DNA of 64,000 nt, taken from Deltaproteobacteria bacterium. GTDB taxonomy: Bacteria; Myxococcota_A; Polyangia; JAAYKL01. The position numbers were made by a program, and so were the translations under genes. Below the pieces are notes generated by a model. It saw nothing but the letters and a program-made list of their open reading frames with translations. It had not been told where the DNA came from and did not search any database. Location: positions 1 through 64,000 of the forward strand of contig JAFGWT010000327.1 of NCBI GenBank assembly GCA_016937015.1. Direction: 5' to 3'. This document shows positions 27,454-38,291 of the stretch, in pieces. Position 1 is the stretch's first letter, and every line of letters begins with the position of its first letter.

Positions 27454-29169
27454 ATGATTAAGGGAAGACGTATTGCGTCTGGAATAATGGCATTTGGCAT
27501 TCGCAGAAAAGGTTTACCGATGCTGAAGCAATTAGATGTCGCATCGGCTAACGTGAAACAGGCACAGCAAAACACCCTGCGAGGAATTATAGAGTACGCG
27601 ACGAATACAGCATATGGAAAATCTCATGGATTTGGTTCCATTAAATCGACCAGGGATTTCACGTCTGCAGTGCCCGTCAATGACTGGGAAGCCCACAGGC
27701 CATGGGTGGAACGCCACGAAAAAGGTGAACCCAACGTGCTGTTTCCGGGAAAACCAATGTTTTATGCGACCACCAGTGGAACCACATCAGCACCTAAGCG
27801 GATACCCATTTCCAGAAAATACCACGATGAATGTTACAATGGGCTCTCAAATATCTGGCTGCACAGCATGTTTCAGCAATCGCCAGGCTTCATGGACGGC
27901 TACGACATCAGTATGGTTGGCAAGGCAATTGAAGGATATACCGATGATGGCACCTCATTTGGCTCGTTTTCAGGGCATATGAATGCATACATGCCTGATT
28001 TTATAAAGCGATTTCGGGTAATCCCCTTTGAAATACACGATATAGACGATTATCCATCAAAATATTACGCGTTGCTGCGTGTTGCCCTGGCCCATCCTAT
28101 TCGATGGATAGTGGCCGCGAACCCCAGCACGCTACTGGAATTGCACCGTTCGGCAATGACCAGCATAGAAGAAATTGTACGGGACATCCATGACGGCACT
28201 CTGAAGTCCAGCCTCCTGATTTCACCGCAAATCCGCCAGAGAATTGAAATACGACTGAAACCGTCACCAAAACGGGCGCGGCAGTTGGAAGCGCTGCTTG
28301 CAATGCATGGAGACAATCTGCGTCCAAAGCACTACTGGCCCACACTTCAAATGATCAACACCTGGAAAAGCGGGAACGCAGCGCTTTATCTGGCGCAGAC
28401 AAAGAATTTCTACCCCCCTCATACTGTTATTCGAGAATTCGGTTATCTTGCTACGGAGGCCAGAGCCGGCATAGTCCTTGATAACAATCAGGAAACCAGT
28501 ATCCTCGCTGCTCACCTGCTTTATTTCGAGTTCATCGAACGTAGCGATTTATATAACTCGCAACCAACTGTGCTGGGTGCACATGAGCTCGAAAAAGGCG
28601 GTGAATACGCGATTTTAATTACGACACCAAGCGGGCTATATCGATACAACATCAATGATATTCTCAGGGTCGAAGATTTTTACGGCACATTTCCCATGGT
28701 CCGTTTTGTTCAGAAAGGAAGTGGTGTTACGAGTCTGACAGGCGAAAAACTGTATGAGTCTCAGTATCTGGATGCATTTGCGGAAGCGGCGGCGTCACTC
28801 AGGCTTCAGACAGTATTTCATGCGGCATTTGCGGATCTTGAGGAATCGATGTATCACTGCTTTGTGGAACTCGCAGCTGCTGAAAATATCAACGCAGTGC
28901 CAACCGACGAACTCGCCAGTCGACTGGACAAGACACTGCAGACAAAGAATCCGGAATATGCGGCAAAACGAAAATCCAATCGCCTGCGTCCACTGAAAAT
29001 ACATTTGCTGCGGACAAATGCGTTTACTGAATACAAACTTCACCAACTGTCACAGGGCCAGCGTGAAGGCCAATTCAAACTGACCCATCTTCAACAAAAC
29101 AATGACCAGCTAAAACTGTTCCAATCTTTAAGTATTGACCATTTTTATTCCAGTGGAGGCGCATTATGA
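27454..29169 (+). CDS. GH3 auxin-responsive-promoter family acyl-amide synthetase
   Basis: The start follows GGAGAG. The 571-residue protein belongs to the GH3/ANL-like adenylating enzymes: the ATP-binding loop ATTSGTTSAPKRIPIS lies at residues about 107-122, the acyl-binding region has GYTDDGTSFGSFSG, and LTGEKLYESQ lies near residue 430. In plants the family joins amino acids to acyl acids by ATP-dependent adenylation. The bacterial versions are often encoded with natural-product genes and their substrates are mostly unproven. Here the stop overlaps the PKS start (ATGA), so the two are translated together. Inference: it amidates the PKS product with an amino acid or amine, or activates a starter acid. 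No clear promoter was found in the AT-rich 185 bases upstream. Confidence 0.87.
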   Translation: MIKGRRIASGIMAFGIRRKGLPMLKQLDVASANVKQAQQNTLRGIIEYATNTAYGKSHGFGSIKSTRDFTSAVPVNDWEAHRPWVERHEKGEPNVLFPGKPMFYATTSGTTSAPKRIPISRKYHDECYNGLSNIWLHSMFQQSPGFMDGYDISMVGKAIEGYTDDGTSFGSFSGHMNAYMPDFIKRFRVIPFEIHDIDDYPSKYYALLRVALAHPIRWIVAANPSTLLELHRSAMTSIEEIVRDIHDGTLKSSLLISPQIRQRIEIRLKPSPKRARQLEALLAMHGDNLRPKHYWPTLQMINTWKSGNAALYLAQTKNFYPPHTVIREFGYLATEARAGIVLDNNQETSILAAHLLYFEFIERSDLYNSQPTVLGAHELEKGGEYAILITTPSGLYRYNINDILRVEDFYGTFPMVRFVQKGSGVTSLTGEKLYESQYLDAFAEAAASLRLQTVFHAAFADLEESMYHCFVELAAAENINAVPTDELASRLDKTLQTKNPEYAAKRKSNRLRPLKIHLLRTNAFTEYKLHQLSQGQREGQFKLTHLQQNNDQLKLFQSLSIDHFYSSGGAL

Positions 29170-32100
29170 AAACGTTAAAGGGCGAGAAAAGAACGCCCAT
29201 CGCAATTTGCGGCATAGGTTGCCATTTTCCCGGCGAAGCAGATACACCTGAACGGTTCTGGAATATGCTCAAGGATGGCACCGATGCCATAGGACCCGTT
29301 CCCCGAGACAGATGGAATTCAGATCTCCTCTACGATCCCAATCACAAAACGCGAGGAAAAATCCACATTAAGGAAGGCGGATTCATCAGCAGAGTAGATG
29401 AATTCGACGCTTCTTTTTTTGGCATTTCGCCCCACGAGGCGCACAGCATGGATCCATCGCATCGACTTCTTTTGGAGCACACATTTATGGCATTCGAGGA
29501 TGCCGGCGAACCACTCAATCGTATCGAAGGCGAGCGAGTCGGCGTATTTGTGGGGACCTCCTCATCCGAGTATGGCGGCATCATGCAAAACTTCACCGAG
29601 CGGGCCAGTATCAATTCACATACAAACGCCGGCAGTTCTCCAGCAATCACAGCCAATCGAATATCGTACGTGTTTGATTTTCACGGCCCAAGCTTCGCGG
29701 TGGACACCGCCTGCTCTGCCAGCCTTTTGGCCGCGCACCTCGCATGTCGCAGCATCTGGAATGGCGAGTCGAGCGCCGCTGTAGTGGCAGGCGTCAACCT
29801 GATGCTGAAACCGGAACTCCACATTGGTTTCAGCACGGCAGGATTTCTTTCTCCCGATGCCCGTTCAAAGTCATTCGATGCCAGCGCCAACGGTTATGTA
29901 CGCAGTGAAGGGGTTGGTGTCCTATACCTCAAGCCCCTCGACCAGGCCATTGCAGACGGCAATAGAATTTACGCAACGATCATTGGAAGTGCCACCAACG
30001 AGGATGGACGCACCAACGGTATCGCCTTGCCTAATCCGGATGCACAGATTGATGTCATCACCATGGCATATGCCGATGCAGGCATTAAACCGGAAATGGT
30101 GACATTAGTGGAGGCCCACGGCACCGGCACCGCGGCGGGTGATCCAATTGAGTGCAACAGCATTGGTGCTGTTATCGGAAAAGACCGAAATGACACCTGC
30201 TTAATCGGATCAGTGAAAAGCAATATCGGACATACAGAATTGGCATCCGGGAGTGCCGGACTTATTAAACTTGCACTGTCGTTGTATCATCGGGAAGCCC
30301 CCCCGGTTGTTCACTTCAAGACACCCAATCCCAAAGTTGACTTCAACAGGCTGAAGATTCAGGTGGTAGATCGCCACATGCCGATTCCTTCGAGAAATGG
30401 TATCATATACGCGGGTATCAACTCTTTTGGTTTTGGTGGAGCGAATGTGCATTTGGTAATGCAAAGCTATTCCACTCCACATACCGGTACAACTGTCACC
30501 CATGAATCGTTTCCTCTTCCTCTCCTGCTGTCGGCAAGAAACGACAGTGCACTGCAGCAATTGGCGGGGGCATACAAACGCATCCTGGAAGCGGACAATG
30601 TTTCCCTGCCTGAATTGTCAAAACAAGCCGCAACCCGGCGTTCTCAACTGGAGATTCGTGCAGCGGTTGCCGCCACAGACAGGAGTGACGCCATTGCCAA
30701 ACTGTCGGATATGGAGAAGGGTATTTCACACCCTCATGTAATAAAAGAGCGACCCACATTACGACAGGCTGATAAAATAGCTTTCGTTTTTTCCGGTCAG
30801 GGCCCCCAGTGGTATGCCATGGGAAGGGAACTGCTGAAAACGGATGAAACGTTCCGCGACACTATAGAGGAAGTCAACGGCCACCTCAAATCGCTCGGAT
30901 GGCTTGAACGCGACAATAGCTCCCTTCTTGAGGAGTTGCAACTGGACGAAGCCGAAAGTCGAATAGATAAGACTGAAATTGTACAACCCGCGATCTTCGC
31001 ACTTCAGGTTGGTCTCGCCCGTATCTGGAAACGGCTGGGCGTGGAACCCGCCATGGTAACAGGGCATTCCATTGGCGAAGTTGCAGCTGCTTATGTCAGC
31101 GGCGCCATCTCAATGGCAGACGCGGTAAAGGTCGTATTCTGGCGAAGTCGATGTCAGGCAAACGCAGCAGGCCGCGGCCGCATGATGGCCGCCGGTCTTA
31201 CTGTGAATGATGCCCAACCATACCTGTCCAGATTTGATGGAAAAATAGATATAGCTGCGGTTAATGGTGCGGCAATGCTGACACTTGCGGGAGAAAGTGA
31301 GGCACTTGAGGTACTCTCTCAAATGCTCAAAGACGACAAAATATTCTGTCGCTTTTTAGTAGTGGATGTACCCTTTCACAGCTATCTGCTCGATGATGTG
31401 GCGGAACAATTTAAATCCCGTGCACCGCAATTTAAAGGAGCGGACACGCAAATCCCATACTATTCCACCGTTTTTGGTTGCGCAACAGCGGGCGCCAAAA
31501 TTAATCGTGAGTATTGGGCCAGAAATATCAGGGACACTGTCCAGTTTTATCCCACGATTGAAAAGATGATCGACGATGGCGCAACGGTTTTCGTGGAAAT
31601 CGGCCCGCACCCCATCTTATCCCATGGCATTCGTGAAGCGCTTGATGCAAAGCGTGTGAGCGGTGTTATCGTGCCCTCCCTTCGACGGAAAGACTCAGAA
31701 AAACTGACGATGACACGATCGCTTGCTGCACTGCATGTCAATGGGGTGTCATTGGACTGGAAATATATTTTCAGCCGTGTGGCAGACAAAAATATTCAAT
31801 TGCCTTTGTACCCCTGGCAAAGGGAGAAATTCTGGATCGAATCAAATGTAGCCAGAGAGGCACGCCTTTCCAATCACATACATCATCATCTTCGCCGAAA
31901 AACAGTGGCCGCCGACAATACCACGGATATTATATGGGAAGTGGAACTGGATGCCCGGACCGCACCCTATATTCTGGACCATCGGGTTCAGGGCCCAGTG
32001 GTCTACCCCGGTGCGGGTCATGTTGATCTTGCTGTTGCAGCAGGCATGGCTTCGTTTAATGACGCATTTGGCTTCATTGAAGATATGGAGTTTATGTCTC

Positions 32101-35100
32101 CGCTTTTCCTGAAAGAAGACGGCGCGCCCAATGAAGTTCAGATTCACATTGATACCGATGATGGGCAATTCACCATCGCGTCGAGAGATTCCCAAAATCA
32201 CAGCAGCGAATGGACCTTGCATTCGAAAGGCAAACTTAATTATATAGGCGACAGGTTTGACAGCACACCAGTAACGCTGGCTGTGTTGAAATCCCGAATA
32301 GAAGAGCCCGTCGAACTGGCGCCTCTCTTTGAGACACTGAGCAACGGCGGACTTGACCTTGGCGATACGTTTAGAGGAATTGAAGCATTGAAACGTCGCG
32401 ACAACGAGGCGCTTGGCAAAATTCGAATACATCCGTCCATAAAGCCGTTCATGAATCAATTCAAATTGCACCCGGCACTGCTTGATGCGTCATTCCAATC
32501 CGCATTTGGCATTATCGAGGACCATCACAATATGGGTGTGTACATTCCAAAAAAAATTGGCAGAATAAAATTTTATACCCAACCGGACGGAGATTTTATC
32601 TATTCCTATGCCAGTGCGAAAAAGCATGAAGCGGAATTTATACTTGTCGACATATGGGTGTTCAGTGAAAACGGAACACTAGTAGCCGAAATTCAAAATT
32701 TCATGGGGCAATATTTGAAGGGCTCCAGAGGTGAAGTGGACGGAGAAATAGACAATCTGTTCTTCAGCCCCCATCTTCGACGTTCATTCAGACCGTCTCA
32801 ACTATTGAACCGCCATTCGGAAAAAACGTTGACGCCTCTCACTGATGTAAGACAGGCTGCACTGGCTGAAATCGCACGGGTCCAGTCGGACGCGGTATTC
32901 AGTCCTTTCTTTGACGAGTTGGGGCCCGCAATGGATGACCTGGCGATTGGATATATCGTTCGCGCATTTGAGAAAATGGGCGCTCCCATTGTCCCTGGTC
33001 GCAGATACGATATAGAGGGATTGCCCACCAAACTGAAAATTGCACAAAGGCATATACGACTCTTCAAATATATCCTTCAGCAGCTCGAAGAACGAAAAAT
33101 TTTTATAGCGGATGGCACCACATATACTGTTGCATCAAAAATCACACTGCCGCAACCCGAGGCCATTTTGCGCCGGGCAACAGCTGACCTTAAGCCGTTC
33201 TCATCCGAATTGAATTTCTTCAAGCCAGTTGGAGAATCAATAGCAGAGGTGCTGACAGGGTCGCTGGATCCCACTGAGGTGCTTTTTGCCGAATCCAAAT
33301 GGAACGACACAATTGAATATTATTCGTCCGCATATTCCATGAACAAGTATAACCGCATTGCCGCGGCCGCAATTGAATCCCTTGTTCGTGACGCTGGAAA
33401 CAGATCCATTCGAATTATTGAAATTGGAGGCGGCACCGGCGGTGTTACACAGGCTATTTTACCGCTGCTATCCCAGAAAAACGCATCATATGTTTTCACC
33501 GATATTTCTCCGGCATTTATGGAACAGGCTCAGAAACGGTTCGCCGATTTTGATTTTATTTCCTACAAAACCTTGAACATCGAAGACCCAGTTGAGGCAC
33601 AGGGGCAAAGCGAGCACAGCTACGATTTGGTGATTGCAGCGAACGCTCTTCATGCAACCAAAAATATTCAGGACACACTTAAAAACGTACACGGCTTACT
33701 CGCCAACAATGGCGTATTGTGCTTACTCGAGGCAACCACAGTGCCGTTTTATGTAAACATAGCATTCGGCATGACTGAAGGGTGGTGGAGATATAATGAT
33801 GATGTCAGAATGTCCCACTGCACCATGAAGCGCAACGACTGGATAAACGTTCTTGAACAAACCGGTTTTGCAGACGCAGTCGCTATGACAGATGTGGAGG
33901 ATGGTGACTTTCCGCAGCAGAGTGTGGTCATTGCCAGAGCGGCTGTTCAGCGTCCTAAAATCGAGCCATCCCCAATGCCAGCCAAGTGGATTATTTTTGG
34001 CGATAGCAAGGGAACAGCGACTCAACTCATTTCGCGAATTAAGAATCGCGGTGATGAGTGGACGCTGGTGACATCGGGAAGCATCGCTAAAAGCGACGCC
34101 AAACGAGAGCTGTTCCACCTTCCCGGTGATTTGTCATCGATTAGGCATCTGTTCGACGGTATCAAAGAGACTCGTGTCGAAATTGTATTTGCCAGGCCAA
34201 TCGATATTGGTGACATTGAAGATACCGAGCATTTCTTAACAATACGCAATGAAGTTCTGGTTGAGATGACCGCACTCTCCCGCATTCTAATTGAAAAAGG
34301 TCTAAGAAATGTCACCTTATCCATTATTACGGAGGGCGTTCACAATGCCATGCCGAACATAACGCAATCGGCGATATGGGGAATTGGTCGCGTTATGTTT
34401 AACGAGCTTTCAGACAATCGCATCCGTTTGATAGATATTGCAACTACAGACCTTCAACACATTGAACAGCTATGGGATGAACTGGAGAATGGAGACAGCA
34501 TTGACGAAGAAGTAATACTTGGCAGTGGTCAGCGTTTCTCGATTCGATTGGAGCCCCTCTCTCCACAAAAACGCCGAAGCAACTCATTGAAACGAGAAAA
34601 TATCACTGGACTTGGAATTAGACTTAACCCCAACGAAAACGGGATTATTCAACAGGTATATTTTGCTCCATATGATGGCGCGCCCCTTTCTCGGGACGAA
34701 GTAATCATTGAAGTCCATCACGCAGGGCTGAATTTCAGAGATGTTATGGTCGCTGGCGGTGCATTGCCCAAAGACGCCATTGATGGTGGCATTTTTGGCA
34801 ACGGTCTGGGACTGGAATGCGCCGGTATAGTACTCGATACGGGAAGTCATGTTTCCCATGTTAAAGCAGGTGATCGTGTAATGGCCATCTCCGCCAACGC
34901 CATTTCCGGCCGAGCAGTCGCAAAATCGTCTTTTGTACGGCGGATACCACAAAATGTTACAATGGAAATGGCTGCGTCGATTCCGATGGCGGCATTGACG
35001 GCGTACACAGCTCTGGTGCATCTGGGAAACATCCAGCCAGGCAGCAGGGTACTAATCCACGCAGGTGCAGGTGGGGTAGGAATGTATGCGATTCATTTTG

Positions 35101-37529
35101 CCCTATCCGCCGGTGCCACGGTTTTCGCAACTGCATCCCCCGAGAAACACGGACTTCTAAGGGAAATCGGAGTGCATTATATATACAACTCTCGTTCGAC
35201 CGCCTACTACAGCGAAATTATGGCCGACACAAAAGGTGCGGGTATCAATGTGGTACTGAACTCCCTTTCCGGCAGTCATATTACCCAGAGTCTCAAGCTG
35301 CTTTCACCAATGGGCAGATTTATCGAAATTGGTAAAAAAGATCTATACGCCGACAAACGAATTGGCATGCGTCTGCTCGCTGATAATATATCTTATCACG
35401 CACTTGATATTGACCGACTTTTGTCTCAGGCGCCGCAGTTGATTTCAACGTTATTTAGTGACGCAGTTGATTTTCTCGAAAAAAACGGATGGCCAAACAT
35501 CCCGGTTGTTCATATGCCATTTGAAAACGTTGCGAACGCCTTAACTCAAATGGCTGCCGGAAATCACGTGGGCAAAATCATTTTGGACAGTGGAATTGTT
35601 TCGGTACATCCCAAAGATAGCCTGATACTCAGAGATGATGCAACATATCTTATCGCAGGCGGAACCAGAGGACTCGGTCTTGCAACAGCAGAATTTTTAA
35701 CGCAAAAAGGAGCACGCCATATTGCCCTGTTTTCTCGAAGCGGCCTCCACGGCCAGGAAGAAATTGACCGAGTGAAAGCGATGCAGGCGAATGGTATACA
35801 GGTAGAGACGTTCGCGGTTGATATTTGTGATCAGGATGCTGTGAACGACCTTGTGCATAAAGTTCATAATATCGGCAGACCGTTGGCGGGAATTGTCCAA
35901 TCCACGCTGGTACTGGAAGATGCATTGCTGCATCAGATGACACCGGATCAAATGGTGGCCCCCTTGCGTCCAAAAATTGAAGGCACATGGAATCTGCATC
36001 GCGCCACCCAAAATATTTCGTTGGATTTCTTCATTTCATTTTCCTCTGTGTCTTCGCTGTATGGATTGCCCGGTCAGGGTAATTATGCTGCTGCCAACCG
36101 GTTTCTGGATGACTTCTGCAGATACCGACGCGCATTGGGACTGACGGCATCGACGATAAATCTGGGGCCATTGGGGGAAACCGGGTTTGTTTCGAGAGAG
36201 GAAAAAATTCACGATTACCTTGACCAAAGTGGCTGGCTGCCGCTCTCAAACAGCGAGGTGTTTCGAGCGCTCGAACGCGTCATACTGGAAGGCCATACCC
36301 AGACAGGTGTATTTCGACTGGACTGGGCCAAATTGAACAACGCATTTCCGGCCCTCGCTGCGTCTCCAAGGTACCAAGCTGTTCGCAAACAGCTTGCAAT
36401 TCAAGCTGATAAAGGAGATGCGAGTAACATTAAACAGCAACTGACGTCAGCATCTGAAAAGGAAAGGCGCACACTTATTCATCAGATTCTCAAAGAAGCA
36501 ATGGAAAAAATACTTGGCATCGACAGGAACAAACTCGATTTTAAAACGCCAATAAACCGAATGGGAATGGATTCACTGATGTCCAATCAACTTCGCAGTG
36601 TTTTGACGCAGCAAACAGGCGTCGAGTTTTCACTGATGCAAATCATGCAGGGCCCAACACTAACGGACCTGGCCACCGAAATAGAGCATGGACTCAAACC
36701 GGTCACCACAGATAAAAATACTAAAAAGACGCCCAAAACCGTATGGTCCAGACCCATCATCCGGCGTCGCAAGGCATCCGTTCGCCTGTTTACCTTGCCG
36801 TATCTTGGGGCGGGCGCGTCGATATTTTCTGACTGGCGTTTATCGCCCGAAATAGAAGTATGCCCCATTCAGCTGCCAGGCCGTGAAGAACGCAGCAACG
36901 AGCCCCCAATAAGCGTCGGCGAGAATCTGATAAGCGAAATGGCTGCCGGGATTGCACCACTGCTTGACAAACCTTTTGCCCTGTATGGCCACAGCTATGG
37001 CGGAAATCTGGCGATGAGCCTGGCATCATATCTGGATGGCAACCTCGGCAAACGGGCGGAGCATGTGTTCATTGGTGCGGCAATTCCCCCTGGTGTGGAG
37101 AATCCGCTTGAAAATGAGTTCAGGTTAACGGATACCGAAGACGCGCTGAAGCTTTCTGAAAACAGAATGAGGGCACTGCTTGAAAGAATTGGAACACCGC
37201 GAGAGCTGCTGGAAGATGCCCCCAGATTTGCAACCATGCTTCCAGCGTTGCGCGCTGATTTGGGCATTACCAGACAACGGCTGTTTACCAAAGACCATGT
37301 GCTGAAATCGCCAATTACTGCAATTGCAGGAACATCAGACCACCTTTATTCAGAGGAACTTATCGCTCACTGGCAGACTTTCACCACGCAGTTTGCTCTT
37401 CATACCGTTGAGGGGGGACATCTGTTTTTACATGAGCCAGTTGCCAAATCCCAGGTGTTGCAGCACATAAATGAAACGCTTGCTCCCTCATTCGCCGCAA
37501 ATAGCGGATTGCCCAGGAAAACCGCATAA
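29166..37529 (+). CDS. Highly reducing type I polyketide synthase, KS-AT-DH-MT-ER-KR-ACP-TE
   Basis: A 2787-residue single-module enzyme with GTGGAGGC before the ATG. KS (about 10-430): active Cys in VDTACSAS, His in EAHGTGT and SNIGHTE. AT (about 535-830): GHSIGE near 635 and VPFHS, suggesting malonyl-CoA. DH (about 910-1190): DHRVQGPVVYP and HPALLDASF. C-methyltransferase (about 1370-1530): EIGGGTGG. ER (about 1810-2130): HAGAGGVG. KR (about 2155-2350): AGGTRGLG and catalytic Tyr in GQGNYAAAN. ACP: GMDSLMS, Ser near 2469. TE (about 2530-2770): GHSYGG, type II thioesterase-like. All key residues look intact, so a fully reduced, alpha-methylated chain is predicted, perhaps built iteratively as in fungal reducing synthases. 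It forms a coupled pair with the GH3 enzyme. Confidence 0.93.
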   Translation: MKTLKGEKRTPIAICGIGCHFPGEADTPERFWNMLKDGTDAIGPVPRDRWNSDLLYDPNHKTRGKIHIKEGGFISRVDEFDASFFGISPHEAHSMDPSHRLLLEHTFMAFEDAGEPLNRIEGERVGVFVGTSSSEYGGIMQNFTERASINSHTNAGSSPAITANRISYVFDFHGPSFAVDTACSASLLAAHLACRSIWNGESSAAVVAGVNLMLKPELHIGFSTAGFLSPDARSKSFDASANGYVRSEGVGVLYLKPLDQAIADGNRIYATIIGSATNEDGRTNGIALPNPDAQIDVITMAYADAGIKPEMVTLVEAHGTGTAAGDPIECNSIGAVIGKDRNDTCLIGSVKSNIGHTELASGSAGLIKLALSLYHREAPPVVHFKTPNPKVDFNRLKIQVVDRHMPIPSRNGIIYAGINSFGFGGANVHLVMQSYSTPHTGTTVTHESFPLPLLLSARNDSALQQLAGAYKRILEADNVSLPELSKQAATRRSQLEIRAAVAATDRSDAIAKLSDMEKGISHPHVIKERPTLRQADKIAFVFSGQGPQWYAMGRELLKTDETFRDTIEEVNGHLKSLGWLERDNSSLLEELQLDEAESRIDKTEIVQPAIFALQVGLARIWKRLGVEPAMVTGHSIGEVAAAYVSGAISMADAVKVVFWRSRCQANAAGRGRMMAAGLTVNDAQPYLSRFDGKIDIAAVNGAAMLTLAGESEALEVLSQMLKDDKIFCRFLVVDVPFHSYLLDDVAEQFKSRAPQFKGADTQIPYYSTVFGCATAGAKINREYWARNIRDTVQFYPTIEKMIDDGATVFVEIGPHPILSHGIREALDAKRVSGVIVPSLRRKDSEKLTMTRSLAALHVNGVSLDWKYIFSRVADKNIQLPLYPWQREKFWIESNVAREARLSNHIHHHLRRKTVAADNTTDIIWEVELDARTAPYILDHRVQGPVVYPGAGHVDLAVAAGMASFNDAFGFIEDMEFMSPLFLKEDGAPNEVQIHIDTDDGQFTIASRDSQNHSSEWTLHSKGKLNYIGDRFDSTPVTLAVLKSRIEEPVELAPLFETLSNGGLDLGDTFRGIEALKRRDNEALGKIRIHPSIKPFMNQFKLHPALLDASFQSAFGIIEDHHNMGVYIPKKIGRIKFYTQPDGDFIYSYASAKKHEAEFILVDIWVFSENGTLVAEIQNFMGQYLKGSRGEVDGEIDNLFFSPHLRRSFRPSQLLNRHSEKTLTPLTDVRQAALAEIARVQSDAVFSPFFDELGPAMDDLAIGYIVRAFEKMGAPIVPGRRYDIEGLPTKLKIAQRHIRLFKYILQQLEERKIFIADGTTYTVASKITLPQPEAILRRATADLKPFSSELNFFKPVGESIAEVLTGSLDPTEVLFAESKWNDTIEYYSSAYSMNKYNRIAAAAIESLVRDAGNRSIRIIEIGGGTGGVTQAILPLLSQKNASYVFTDISPAFMEQAQKRFADFDFISYKTLNIEDPVEAQGQSEHSYDLVIAANALHATKNIQDTLKNVHGLLANNGVLCLLEATTVPFYVNIAFGMTEGWWRYNDDVRMSHCTMKRNDWINVLEQTGFADAVAMTDVEDGDFPQQSVVIARAAVQRPKIEPSPMPAKWIIFGDSKGTATQLISRIKNRGDEWTLVTSGSIAKSDAKRELFHLPGDLSSIRHLFDGIKETRVEIVFARPIDIGDIEDTEHFLTIRNEVLVEMTALSRILIEKGLRNVTLSIITEGVHNAMPNITQSAIWGIGRVMFNELSDNRIRLIDIATTDLQHIEQLWDELENGDSIDEEVILGSGQRFSIRLEPLSPQKRRSNSLKRENITGLGIRLNPNENGIIQQVYFAPYDGAPLSRDEVIIEVHHAGLNFRDVMVAGGALPKDAIDGGIFGNGLGLECAGIVLDTGSHVSHVKAGDRVMAISANAISGRAVAKSSFVRRIPQNVTMEMAASIPMAALTAYTALVHLGNIQPGSRVLIHAGAGGVGMYAIHFALSAGATVFATASPEKHGLLREIGVHYIYNSRSTAYYSEIMADTKGAGINVVLNSLSGSHITQSLKLLSPMGRFIEIGKKDLYADKRIGMRLLADNISYHALDIDRLLSQAPQLISTLFSDAVDFLEKNGWPNIPVVHMPFENVANALTQMAAGNHVGKIILDSGIVSVHPKDSLILRDDATYLIAGGTRGLGLATAEFLTQKGARHIALFSRSGLHGQEEIDRVKAMQANGIQVETFAVDICDQDAVNDLVHKVHNIGRPLAGIVQSTLVLEDALLHQMTPDQMVAPLRPKIEGTWNLHRATQNISLDFFISFSSVSSLYGLPGQGNYAAANRFLDDFCRYRRALGLTASTINLGPLGETGFVSREEKIHDYLDQSGWLPLSNSEVFRALERVILEGHTQTGVFRLDWAKLNNAFPALAASPRYQAVRKQLAIQADKGDASNIKQQLTSASEKERRTLIHQILKEAMEKILGIDRNKLDFKTPINRMGMDSLMSNQLRSVLTQQTGVEFSLMQIMQGPTLTDLATEIEHGLKPVTTDKNTKKTPKTVWSRPIIRRRKASVRLFTLPYLGAGASIFSDWRLSPEIEVCPIQLPGREERSNEPPISVGENLISEMAAGIAPLLDKPFALYGHSYGGNLAMSLASYLDGNLGKRAEHVFIGAAIPPGVENPLENEFRLTDTEDALKLSENRMRALLERIGTPRELLEDAPRFATMLPALRADLGITRQRLFTKDHVLKSPITAIAGTSDHLYSEELIAHWQTFTTQFALHTVEGGHLFLHEPVAKSQVLQHINETLAPSFAANSGLPRKTA

Positions 37530-37592
37530 ATTTTTCGCTGCGCCACATGCATCAAATTTGTGTTTTGTCCAGGATATGGGCGAAAATGACAA

Positions 37593-38291
37593 CTACAGTT
37601 CGAGTTTGTAACCCAGTTGGCGAACCGTTTTTATGTGCGTTGGTTTGGAGGGATCCTTTTCAATTTTTTGCCGAAGCGACATGATAAAATTGTCAACCGT
37701 TCGCGTGGTACCATCAAAATTCCAGCCCCAGACGCTACTGAGAATGGATTCGCGACTGAACGGCCGCCCAGGTGCTTTGGCGAGCAACAGCAGCAAATCG
37801 AATTCCTTTAAAGACAGGTCTATCGGATTACCACCAAGGGTTACCGACCGGTTCAACGGATCGATTCGCACTTCACCAAACGCAATGGCCGCATCGCTGC
37901 GGGCGAATCCCCGATGTCTTCGCAGCAGTGCCTCAATTCGCGCGAGCAGTTCCGGTAATTCAAAAGGTTTGGTCACGTAATCATCAGCGCCCAGTTCAAG
38001 ACCCTCTATTTTGTTTTCCATCCTGTCGCGCGCTGACAGCAACAGCACCGGTGTATCGCGTGACTGTTCACGCAGCTCTGCCAAAATATCAAGGCCACTC
38101 CATCCAGGCAACATGATGTCCAGCACAATGAGATCAGGTTTGCTATCGAATGCCATCTCCATGCCCTCGTCTCCATCGCACGCTGACAGTACTTTGTATC
38201 CCTGCAACTGCAGATTCATCACCAGACCTTCACGAACTGCGTTATCGTCTTCGATTACCAAAATCGTTTCATCTCTCATCGTCTTGTGCAC
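37593..38291 (-). CDS. OmpR/PhoB-family response regulator
   Basis: The start is GTG 38291, seven bases after AGGA; an internal ATG at 38279 is possible. The receiver (residues 8-120) has VIEDDN, the phospho-Asp in LIVLDIMLPGWSG and Lys in YVTKPFELPEL. The winged-helix DNA-binding domain follows (LSLKEFDLLLLLAKAPGRPFSRE to VRQLGYKLEL), complete at 232 residues. The gene overlaps the end of the sensor kinase gene by 23 bases, so these are a cognate pair in an operon that starts with the TSP3 surface protein. It converges on the PKS gene with a 63-base gap. Confidence 0.94.
   Translation of the reverse strand: MHKTMRDETILVIEDDNAVREGLVMNLQLQGYKVLSACDGDEGMEMAFDSKPDLIVLDIMLPGWSGLDILAELREQSRDTPVLLLSARDRMENKIEGLELGADDYVTKPFELPELLARIEALLRRHRGFARSDAAIAFGEVRIDPLNRSVTLGGNPIDLSLKEFDLLLLLAKAPGRPFSRESILSSVWGWNFDGTTRTVDNFIMSLRQKIEKDPSKPTHIKTVRQLGYKLEL

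Noticed and set aside
37530-37592. Inverted repeat TTTTCGC...GCGAAAA between the PKS and regulator genes
   Set aside because: The loop is nearly 40 bases and the stem only seven, so it is a poor terminator candidate.
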